DNA of 7,419 bases from Fidelibacterota bacterium (GTDB taxonomy: Bacteria; Marinisomatota; Marinisomatia; SCGC-AAA003-L08; TMED161): positions 15,815 to 23,233 of the forward strand of contig PCDA01000007.1 of assembly GCA_002591605.1 (NCBI GenBank), written 5' to 3'. The position numbers and the translations under genes are program-made. The notes under the pieces were generated by a model. That model was not told the DNA's origin. It saw only the letters and a list, made by a program, of their open reading frames with translations, and did not search any database. This document shows, piece by piece, positions 1 through 7,100 of the stretch; positions within the stretch are counted from its first letter, which is position 1, and each line of letters opens with the position of its first letter.

Positions 1-5
1 ATTAT

Positions 6-20
6 ATTGTATAATACAAT
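6..20. promoter_or_regulatory. Candidate MarR operator, perfect 15-bp palindrome
   Basis: The sequence ATTGTATAATACAAT is a perfect inverted repeat: two 7-bp arms around a single central A. It ends 2 bp before the marR start codon. It fits the TTG-Nx-CAA pattern typical of MarR-family operators, and it covers a TATAAT box, so a bound dimer would block RNA polymerase. Autoregulation by the adjacent MarR protein is the natural inference. Binding itself is not shown by the sequence. Confidence 0.6.
10..15 (+). promoter_or_regulatory. Candidate -10 box for the marR-mutY-plsC-SDR operon
   Basis: A consensus TATAAT lies inside the palindrome. With a normal 7-nt discriminator, transcription would begin at about position 23, which is the A of the marR ATG, so the message may be leaderless. 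The -35 region would fall outside the window and cannot be checked. No Shine-Dalgarno sequence precedes the ATG. Confidence 0.45.
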
Positions 21-22
21 TA

Positions 23-442
23 ATGATAACAGAGTATTTACACAGTTTTATTCTTCATATGAATGTGGTTATTCGTCGAGTATCTGCCAATAACAACTTA
101 TCCTTATCACAATATTTTGCCCTATCAAACATTCCAACCTCAGGGATTTCTATGACTGAATTATCTAAAATTGTTGGTATTGATAAAAGTACACTGACAC
201 GAAACATCAATATACTTCTTCAAAGTGATCTTGTAGAAAAGAGGAAATCAGATTTTGATAAAAGAGGATACACGGTGTTTTTAAGTTCGAATGGTGATGA
301 TCTCATTAACAAACTTCATGATGAAATTGAAATTATCATTAATCAATTTATTGAAACCGTCTCCTCAGATTCAAAACAAGATTTTATTAATATGCTTGAA
401 ACTATAAATTGGAAAGCAAGTTGTTACATCAATGAGCTATAA
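23..442 (+). CDS. MarR-family transcriptional regulator
   Basis: This 139-residue protein has the length and winged-helix layout of MarR repressors, which act as dimers on palindromic DNA. An N-terminal helical region (about 1-35) is followed by the helix-turn-helix: ISMTELSKIVGIDKSTLTR (42-60) contains the positioning and recognition helices. The wing at about 77-88 carries the family D-x-R signature (DKRGYTVFLS). A C-terminal helix pair (90-138) would form the dimer interface. The ligand cannot be predicted; the family includes sensors of oxidants, phenolics and antibiotics. The gene overlaps mutY by 11 nt and appears to head a four-gene operon, with a palindromic operator candidate just upstream. 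The reading frame stays open to the window edge, so a start further upstream cannot be excluded, but this ATG gives a normal MarR length. Confidence 0.88.
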   Translation: MITEYLHSFILHMNVVIRRVSANNNLSLSQYFALSNIPTSGISMTELSKIVGIDKSTLTRNINILLQSDLVEKRKSDFDKRGYTVFLSSNGDDLINKLHDEIEIIINQFIETVSSDSKQDFINMLETINWKASCYINEL

Positions 443-1490
443 ATCAATTTCAAAAAACATTGTTCAATGGTATGATGCTAATAAAACTCAAATGCCATGG
501 CGCGATATTGATGATCCTTATAAAATATGGCTCTCTGAGATCATGCTTCAACAAACACAGGTTACGACTGTAAAAGAATACTATAATAGGTGGATCAAAC
601 GCTTTCCAACGATTCAAGATGTTGCCGATTCTTCAATTGATGAGATTTTAAAATATTGGGAAGGACTTGGATACTATTCCAGGGCCAGGAATTTTCATCA
701 TGCATGCAAAACAGTAGTTCTAAATGGGGGAACGATTCCAAATAATGTTAAAGAATTTCATGAACTAAAGGGAGTTGGTCCATACATAGCAGCTGCAGTA
801 CAATCTATTGCATTTAATATTCCAGTATCTGTAATTGATGGTAATGTAAACAGGATTATATCGAGGCATAATGCGTACAAGATAACTCCAGATAAAAATA
901 AGAAATCAATTCTTGAATATATGGATAAAATTATCGACCAAAATAGACCTGGAGATTTTAATCAAGCAGTGATGGATTTGGGACGATATATATGTAAACC
1001 TCGAAATCCAGATTGCCCCCATTGTCCTATAAGTACGACTTGTGTTGCGTTCAAAAAAGAAACTCAAGAAGACTACCCAGTGAAAATTAAAAAGAAACCT
1101 ATACCTCATTACAATGTTGCTGTTGGGATTATATACAAAGGCTCAAAATTATTAATCACTAAAAGGAAAGAGGATGGGTTATTAGGCGGTCTTTGGGAAT
1201 TTCCAGGGGGAAAAATAGAAAAAAATGAAACAGCCAAAAAAGCAATTCAAAGAGAAATTAAAGAAGAACTTTCTATTAAAATAAAAACAAAAAATCAGAT
1301 TGCACAAGTAGAGCATAAATACTCACACTTTTCTGTTACCATAAATGCTATTCATTGTCTTTATGTTTCTGGTGACATTACGTTAAATGGACCGACTGCA
1401 TATAAGTGGATTAATTTCTCTGATCTTTCTTTATATGCATTTCCAAAAGCAAGCATCAAGATATTTGAATCTATTGGGGGTATTTCATGA
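432..1490 (+). CDS. mutY: A/G-specific adenine glycosylase MutY with Nudix-like C-terminal domain
   Basis: MutY removes adenine mispaired with 8-oxoguanine, preventing G:C to T:A mutations. The protein is 352 residues, the usual length. The glycosylase domain has WLSEIMLQQTQV (33-44) with catalytic Glu36, the helix-hairpin-helix LKGVGPYIAAA (112-122), and VIDGNVNR (134-141) with catalytic Asp136. The [4Fe-4S] ligands Cys188, Cys195, Cys198 and Cys204 have the expected 6-2-5 spacing. The C-terminal MutT-like domain (about 226-346) carries Tyr297-Ser298-His299, matching the F-S-H loop that recognises 8-oxoG. Unusually, it also keeps a near-complete Nudix box: Gly260, Glu266, Arg274, Glu275, Glu278 and Glu279, with Ser in place of the last Gly (281). 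Its start overlaps marR and its stop overlaps plsC (ATGA), indicating co-transcription. Confidence 0.95.
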   Translation: MSYKSISKNIVQWYDANKTQMPWRDIDDPYKIWLSEIMLQQTQVTTVKEYYNRWIKRFPTIQDVADSSIDEILKYWEGLGYYSRARNFHHACKTVVLNGGTIPNNVKEFHELKGVGPYIAAAVQSIAFNIPVSVIDGNVNRIISRHNAYKITPDKNKKSILEYMDKIIDQNRPGDFNQAVMDLGRYICKPRNPDCPHCPISTTCVAFKKETQEDYPVKIKKKPIPHYNVAVGIIYKGSKLLITKRKEDGLLGGLWEFPGGKIEKNETAKKAIQREIKEELSIKIKTKNQIAQVEHKYSHFSVTINAIHCLYVSGDITLNGPTAYKWINFSDLSLYAFPKASIKIFESIGGIS

Positions 1491-2206
1491 TTACCGCCAT
1501 CAAAAGTATTCTTATATACTTGTTTTCATTATTTGTATTTATTCCTATTGGAATACTTTTTATTATCACCTCATTTATTTTACCAACACATTTAATGTAT
1601 AAAAGCGCTACTGCGGTATGTTGGTTAATGCTAAAAAGCTTATTTATTAAAATAGAAATTGATGGTGACATTCCTAGTCCTGGGGGTCGGATCTATATGT
1701 TTAATCATTCAAGTTTCATTGATGTATTTTTATTCGCTTACCTAACGCCAGGACATATTACAGCCGTCATCGCAAAAGAAAATTATAATATCCCAGTATG
1801 GGGTGCAATGCTTAAACGATTTAGAGCAATCCCCATAGAACGAAAGAATAAAGACTCTGCGATTCAAACCATTAATATTGCAGAAGATAGATTATCAAAT
1901 GGATATGATGTTATTCTACTCCCTGAAGGCACACGAACTCTTAGTGGTAATTTAAAACGATTTAAAAAAGGTGGGTTTCATATGGCCATTAATACAAATG
2001 CCCCCATTGTTCCAGTGGGATGTGTCGGAGCATTTGAATTTAAACCTAAAGATAGATGGACCCTTTCTCCAGGTACTGTAAAATTAATATGTGGTAAGCC
2101 TATAGATCCATCAACATATAGTTCACTTGGACTTAATGGACTTGTATCAAAAGTAGAACAGGAAATTCAACAACTAACCAATGGAAAATTTGAAGATGAA
2201 ATATAA
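1487..2206 (+). CDS. 1-acyl-sn-glycerol-3-phosphate acyltransferase (PlsC family)
   Basis: The protein belongs to the lysophosphatidic acid acyltransferase family, which transfers an acyl chain to the sn-2 position of lysophosphatidate to make phosphatidate for membrane phospholipids. It has 239 residues, typical for the family. A hydrophobic N-terminus (about 7-33) anchors it in the inner membrane. Motif I is NHSSFID (73-79), with the His74/Asp79 catalytic pair. Motif II is around RFRAIPIER (111-119). Motif III is LPEGTR (145-150), and motif IV is around APIVPVG (172-178). The start codon overlaps the mutY stop as ATGA, with a G-rich stretch about 6 nt upstream that may act as a weak ribosome-binding site. 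The family also contains acyltransferases with other acceptors (lyso-ornithine lipid, for example), so the exact substrate is inferred. Confidence 0.9.
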   Translation: MITAIKSILIYLFSLFVFIPIGILFIITSFILPTHLMYKSATAVCWLMLKSLFIKIEIDGDIPSPGGRIYMFNHSSFIDVFLFAYLTPGHITAVIAKENYNIPVWGAMLKRFRAIPIERKNKDSAIQTINIAEDRLSNGYDVILLPEGTRTLSGNLKRFKKGGFHMAINTNAPIVPVGCVGAFEFKPKDRWTLSPGTVKLICGKPIDPSTYSSLGLNGLVSKVEQEIQQLTNGKFEDEI

Positions 2207-2861
2207 TACAATAGTTATTACGGGTAGTAACGGTTCAACGGCAAAAGGATTAATTAATTATTTTTCTAATATATCACACAATGTGATTGGCGTTACACGA
2301 ACGGTTCGGCAAGAATATGAGCAAAGCAATATTTCTATTTTAACTGCTGACATGGAAAAGTTGACTGAAGTTGAAGCTGTTGCTTCAGAAATAAAGAATA
2401 AATTTCCATCTATTGATATATGGATTAATTGCGTTGGTGGGTTTGCGATGGGAAGTAGTATCCAAGATGATAATGAGAATTGGGAAAAAATGTATTCTAT
2501 GAATTTTTTAACATGCTTAAATGGTTCTCGAGTTGCTTTAAAATATATGGTAGATCAAGAAGATGGTCATTTAATCAATATTGGATCTGAGGCAGCTTTA
2601 GATGGATTTCCTGGTGCAGCTGCATACCTAGTCAGTAAATCTTCTGTACACATGCTAACTCGATTGATATCTCTTGAAAATAAAGAAAATAATATAACTT
2701 CAAATGCAATCTTACCTGGGATTATAGATACGAGCGCAAATAGAAATGCAATGCCTAATGAAGATTATAGTACGTGGCAAACTCCTAAACAGATAGCGCA
2801 AATGATTGAAAGAACGATTGATGAAAAGTGTAATGGAATGTTAGTAAGAATTACTGACTAG
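2196..2861 (+). CDS. Short-chain dehydrogenase/reductase, dihydropteridine reductase-like
   Basis: This is an NAD(P)-dependent oxidoreductase of the SDR fold, 221 residues from this ATG. The nucleotide-binding motif TGSNGSTAKG (9-18) lies right after the first strand. INCVGG (77-82) corresponds to the NNAG motif, and the catalytic tetrad is Asn103, Ser131, Tyr144 and Lys148 (YLVSK). Two stretches recall animal quinoid dihydropteridine reductase rather than generic SDRs: ALDGFPGAAAY (134-144) and DTSANRNAMPNEDYSTW (178-194). This resemblance is from memory of the QDPR sequence. I chose this start because it places the Rossmann motif close to the N-terminus and has GGAAA upstream; another ATG at 2181 would add five residues. 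The gene overlaps the acyltransferase by 11 nt (26 nt with the alternative start) and ends the operon. The substrate is unknown. Confidence 0.85.
   Translation: MKYNTIVITGSNGSTAKGLINYFSNISHNVIGVTRTVRQEYEQSNISILTADMEKLTEVEAVASEIKNKFPSIDIWINCVGGFAMGSSIQDDNENWEKMYSMNFLTCLNGSRVALKYMVDQEDGHLINIGSEAALDGFPGAAAYLVSKSSVHMLTRLISLENKENNITSNAILPGIIDTSANRNAMPNEDYSTWQTPKQIAQMIERTIDEKCNGMLVRITD
2840..2858. other. Small stem-loop at the convergent gene junction
   Basis: An 8-bp stem (2840-2847 with 2851-2858, one G-U pair on the + strand) with a 3-nt loop lies in the last codons of the SDR gene. A run of five T follows only at 2875-2879, 16 nt further on, so it is a poor rho-independent terminator. It could weakly serve either of the converging transcripts. 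No better terminator is visible between the two genes, whose stops are only 9 bp apart. Confidence 0.25.
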
Positions 2862-2870
2862 CAGGTAAAT

Positions 2871-3362
2871 CTACTTTTTCTCATCAAATAATTTCTTATA
2901 GTCTCCTAGTCCCTCTTTATCAAGATCTTCATACTTTATAAACTTTAATGAGGCAGAATTTATACAATATCTCATACCCGTCTGTTTCGGTCCATCATTA
3001 AAAAGGTGTCCTAAATGTGCATTAGATGATGAGGATTTCAACTCAGTTCGTTTGTATCCAAGATCATAATCATCGCTCTCTTTTACTGCATCATCATTAA
3101 TAATATCATAGAATGATGGCCATCCGGTCCCAGAGTCATATTTATGGATTGAACAGAAAAGTGGTTTTCCAGATATAATATCAACATAAATTCCATCTTC
3201 TTTATTATCCCAGTATTCATTTTGAAATGGAGGCTCAGTGGAACAATTTTGAGTGACATCATATTGAAGTTTTGTTAGTTTATCTTTCAATGGATCTTTC
3301 TCCTTTAATTGACTATATAATAATAATCCTGAAATACTAATTAGACAAAGTGCAATTTTCAT
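2871..3362 (-). CDS. msrB: Exported peptide-methionine (R)-S-oxide reductase MsrB
   Basis: MsrB reduces methionine-R-sulfoxide in oxidised proteins. The protein has 163 residues from the ATG at 3362. An uncharged hydrophobic stretch (about 3-17) after Met-Lys is a signal peptide or membrane anchor, so the enzyme should act in the periplasm. It lacks a proper lipobox. Family signatures follow in order: [11 protein letters not shown] (42-52), SGKPLF (64-69), GWPSF (80-84), [12 protein letters not shown] (114-125) and [11 protein letters not shown] (131-141), with catalytic Cys133. The zinc CxxC pairs are absent, making it a zinc-free type. The usual recycling Cys before GWPSF is Thr79; Cys40 or Cys70 may replace it. 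A GTG at 3371 would add three residues and overlap the preceding gene by 8 nt, whereas the ATG follows that gene's stop after 1 nt. Co-transcription with the membrane protein is likely. Confidence 0.92.
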   Translation of the reverse strand: MKIALCLISISGLLLYSQLKEKDPLKDKLTKLQYDVTQNCSTEPPFQNEYWDNKEDGIYVDIISGKPLFCSIHKYDSGTGWPSFYDIINDDAVKESDDYDLGYKRTELKSSSSNAHLGHLFNDGPKQTGMRYCINSASLKFIKYEDLDKEGLGDYKKLFDEKK

Positions 3363-3363
3363 C

Positions 3364-4083
3364 TTAGTCACTTAAGTGGCGGGTATAAATGACGCTGATT
3401 ACAAGCCAGCTATATGGGATGGTAAATAGTAACCCAATACCAAATAGTAGTACCCCAATAAGATTGAGAAGTGCAAGTATTGAGTATATAGTAAATAATT
3501 CAAATTCTAATCCAGTAGTTCGTGTTAGGCTTTCACTCAGTGCTTCAACAGCCCCCATATCTTTATCAATAATAAAATATGTGAAAAAATTAGTTTTGAG
3601 CGTCAAGTATGTTAATACCACAACATATCCCATAAATCCAATCATAAGGGGAGCTGATATTTCATTGCCTGATGCCATTTGCTCTAGTGATTCAATATTG
3701 ACACTGGATATTCCAGCAAATAAAATCAGAAAAATAACTGCTAACACTCCTAATGTTAATGCAATAAGGACGCTACCCATTACACTTTTAGCAACCTTAT
3801 GAAAATAATTAAATATATCATTATAGCTATCAATAATAACAAGACGCGTAATTTTAATTAATTGGGATGTCACCCCTAAGGTAATACCAGTAACAAGAAG
3901 AAGGTATGTAAATCTGTATAAAAGGTATTGAAGATTCATCCCATCAAATAAACTATCAAGCAAGTTTGGAATTAGCATTTGAATTAAGAATATTAAAATT
4001 CCCACATTAATGAGGAATTGAGCATTACCCTTAAAAAGGTCCCATGCTTGAATAAATAATTCTCTTTTATTAATAGAACGCAT
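3364..4083 (-). CDS. Integral membrane protein of unknown function
   Basis: This is a 239-residue hydrophobic protein. Membrane segments are visible at about 22-42, 54-75, 102-125, 145-171 and 196-233, the last long enough to be two helices around a Gly/Pro turn ([12 protein letters not shown], 214-225). A short amphipathic N-terminus ([15 protein letters not shown], 6-20) and the stretch [18 protein letters not shown] (169-186) recall the loose superfamily of YciC, DUF975 and GDPD-membrane-domain proteins, in which a conserved segment of the form D-x-x-x-G-x-x-E-A-L-x-x-S precedes the final helices. No catalytic motif is visible and I assign no function. It is first in a two-gene unit with msrB and divergent from the M6 protease. 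Linkage to msrB suggests, without proving, an envelope role. Confidence 0.8.
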   Translation of the reverse strand: MRSINKRELFIQAWDLFKGNAQFLINVGILIFLIQMLIPNLLDSLFDGMNLQYLLYRFTYLLLVTGITLGVTSQLIKITRLVIIDSYNDIFNYFHKVAKSVMGSVLIALTLGVLAVIFLILFAGISSVNIESLEQMASGNEISAPLMIGFMGYVVVLTYLTLKTNFFTYFIIDKDMGAVEALSESLTRTTGLEFELFTIYSILALLNLIGVLLFGIGLLFTIPYSWLVISVIYTRHLSD

Positions 4084-4133
4084 TAGATTATAGTTACAAT
4101 TAAATACCGGTATAATATAACTTTAATCTAGCA
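4084..4133. promoter_or_regulatory. Divergent promoter region with inverted repeat
   Basis: This 50-bp spacer separates the membrane-protein gene (leftward) from the M6 protease (rightward). TAGATTATAGTTA (4084-4096) and TAACTTTAATCTA (4118-4130) are inverted copies matching in 12 of 13 pairs, with a 21-bp gap that holds the palindrome ATACCGGTAT (4104-4113). Rightward -10 candidates are TATAAT at 4111-4116 and TTTAAT at 4122-4127. Leftward candidates are TATAAT at 4092-4087 and TATATT at 4119-4114. No good -35 hexamer is seen on either strand, and neither start codon has a Shine-Dalgarno sequence. The symmetry may reflect paired promoters or a shared regulator site. Confidence 0.5.
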
Positions 4134-7100
4134 ATGAAAATAATTAAAACCTTAATTCTACTCTACCTACTGCCCACGCTACTATTTAGCGCATTACTAT
4201 ATGATGTTCCCGTGGAACTCAAACAACCAGATGGCAGCACTCTTCATTGCTACGCATCAGGAGATGAATATTATAGCAGGTTACATGATCAGAATGACTA
4301 CACTATTACCCAAAGCAATGAAGATGGTTTTTATTATTATGCCTTACTTGACAATCAAACAATAGTACCGTCAATATATCGAGCAGATCAAAACTATAAT
4401 CTTGCTCAATTAGGCTTTAGAAAAAAAGTAATGATTCCTCAAGAGCGTTATCTTGAAATTCGTGAACGATGGTGGAATGGTGTAGAGACTCGAGATGCTC
4501 CTACCACAGGAACCGTAAACAATTTAAATGTATTTATTCGATTTGCAGATGAAGATGAATTTGGAAATGCTCGAAGTTATTATGATAGTTATTTCAATAA
4601 TGAGAATGGACCATCGATGAAGCATTATTTTAGTGAAGTATCATATGATATGCTGACTGTAAATACAATTCATTACCCAATATCGAGCATGGATTCAAAT
4701 TTATCATATCAAGATCAGTATCCACGTAGTTACTATCAGCCGTATAATGCAGTGACAAATCCTGAAGGATATACAGACTCAGAGAGAACAGATAGAGAGC
4801 ATACACTCCTTCAAAATGCAATTGCATTTATTGAAAGTGAAGTACCGGATTCTTTAATCATAGATTCTAATAATGATGGTAATGTAGATAATGTTACCTT
4901 TCTTGTTTATGGTGTTCCTGGAGGATGGGCAGATCTTTTATGGCCACATCGATGGGCATTGTATTCAGTAGTATCAGAAATTCATGGTAAGCGAGTATGG
5001 GATTATAACTTTAATATGGCATCAGGACCTTATTTTTCTGTTGGAACCTTAGCCCATGAATTTTGTCATTCATTAGGTGCTCCTGATCTTTATCATTATT
5101 ATAATGATTCGGCTCCGGTTGCAGTTGGTGGATGGGATGTAATGGATGCCAGTACTGATATTCCTCAATGGATGAGTTCATATATAAAGTATAGATATTT
5201 CAACTGGATTGAATTACAGGATGCATCAGGTGGTGGAACGTTTGAGTTAAATCCTTTAGGTCAAACTGACAATAATGCATATCGACTTAATTCATCGAAC
5301 CCGAATGAATATTTTATCATCGAATATCGAACCCAAGAAGGTATGTATGATTCAAATGCTCCCGGTATTGATTCAGGGATTGTGATTTATCGAGTGAATG
5401 ATTTATATAATGGACAAGGTAATGCTCAAGGACCTCCAGATGAGTTATATGTCTATAGAGTTGGTGGAACCTCTACCACCAGTGGCGTATTTGCTTCTGC
5501 TGTTTTTAGTGAAGAAGTGGGACGAACACAATTTAATGATTCAACAAACCCTTCATGTTTTTTAAGTGATGAATCTATGGGTGGTGTCAATATTGTAGAC
5601 ATTGGATCTGCAGGTGATACTATAGAGTTTACCGTGCTTAATTTAATGTTATTGGGTGATTATGTTGGAATTTCTTCAGATAGTGATGGAGATGGAATTT
5701 TAAATCCAGGGGAATCCGTGGTGCTTGAATTTGTTATGAACAATATGTCTGATGATGTTACCGCGTATGGAATCACGGGTCAGCTAAGCAGTGATTATGG
5801 CATCTCTTTTCCAAGTAGTACTATTGAATTTGGAGAGTTAGATGGGGGTCAAAGTAGTTTTTCTAATTTTATTGAGGTTACGTTATCCGAAGACATCCAA
5901 TTGGGGCAGATTCCTATTGAGCTTGAAATCACAGCCGAGTACATACAAGGTAATGATCTGTTATTTTATAATGACAGCTATACATTTATGCTTGATGTTA
6001 GTTTAAATCAAAGTGGATTTCCTAATGAAACCAGCTTCCCCATTAGCTCCTCACCTATTATGATTAATATAGACAATGATAATGATAAGGAAATCATTAT
6101 TGCAGATTATGATGGGAAAGTACGAGCCTATAATACTGATGGAAGCGTTATTGAAGACAGTGTATATCCTTATCAAACTGAAAATCAAATATGGGGCTCT
6201 ATTGCATCTGCAGATATTGATTTAGATGAGGTGATGGATTATGTTGTTTGTTCTAAAGACAAGCATCTGTATTTATTTAATGAACTTGGATATATAGATC
6301 GATATGATACCGATACATTTTTACTTGGTACTCCAGCCATTGGAAATATTGATAATGATCCAGAGCTTGAGATCATTATCGCAGGGTATTCTGGTGGAGA
6401 TGGAAGAAAAATTATCGCTCTTAATCACGATATGACTCTTGTGTCTGGATATTCTATGTTCATCGGAGAAAAGATTAAAAAAGGGATATCTCTTGCAGAC
6501 TTTAATGGTAATGGAAAAGATGATTTAGTATTTGGAACTGATGATGATAATATTTATTTAATTTATGATGATGGTACGGTAGCTGATGGCTTTCCCTATC
6601 AAACTGGTGATAAAATTCATAGTTCTCCATCAATTTTAAATTATGAAGGTGAGCATATTATTATTGCAGGTAGTAATGATAATCATTTATATGGCATCAA
6701 CTCTGATGGATCGTTGAGATTTATGGTTGAGGCGAGTGATAATATTGAAACTTCTCCATCATTTGTTAATTATCTAAATAACTGTTATATCATTTTTGGT
6801 GATTCAGACGGATATTTATATGCGGTAAATCAGGATGGACAGATGTATCCATACTTCCCAATTGACCTAGGGAGTCAAATTGCAGAATCTGTTGTTGTAT
6901 CAGATCTTAATAGTGACTCTATTCCAGATCTTTTTTTTGGGACTCAAGATGGTAAAATGTATGCAATGAGTATTACTGGAGGATTATATAATCAGTTTCC
7001 TATTGATTATCCGTTTGCATATAGAAGCGCCCCTCTAATTTATGATCTTGATTCTGATAATGATCTTGAAGTTATTGCAGGAACCTCTTTATCCCTTAAT

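Noticed and set aside
906..1109. Open frame of 67 codons on the minus strand inside mutY.
   Set aside because: It is antisense to the highly conserved glycosylase and iron-sulfur region and has no recognisable features; it is a shadow frame.
1387..1671. Two short frames around the mutY-plsC junction.
   Set aside because: Both overlap confidently identified coding sequence and show no family features.
2202..2212. TATAATACAAT, identical to 11 of 15 bases of the marR palindrome, at the start of the SDR gene.
   Set aside because: Only one arm is present; the other matches 3 of 7 bases. The stretch encodes the conserved first strand of the SDR and is expected by chance in such AT-rich DNA.
2840..2880. 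Rho-independent terminator after the SDR gene.
   Set aside because: The stem is A/T-rich and the five-T run starts 16 nt after it, so it is kept only as a low-confidence stem-loop.
3336..3362. Lipoprotein signal in MsrB because of a Cys in the hydrophobic N-terminus.
   Set aside because: The Cys is only the sixth residue after the ATG (ninth from the GTG), preceded by Ile-Ala-Leu, and most of the hydrophobic core follows it, which is incompatible with a lipobox.
3389..3802. Open frame of 137 codons on the plus strand opposite the membrane-protein gene.
   Set aside because: Its Ser/Thr/Asn/Pro-rich composition is what antisense of hydrophobic codons produces. The minus-strand gene has clear membrane segments and fits its neighbours.
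4095..4103. TACAATTAA, shared with the marR promoter (15-23), as a second MarR site in the divergent spacer.
   Set aside because: There is no matching inverted arm, and a 9-base AT-rich match is weak evidence.
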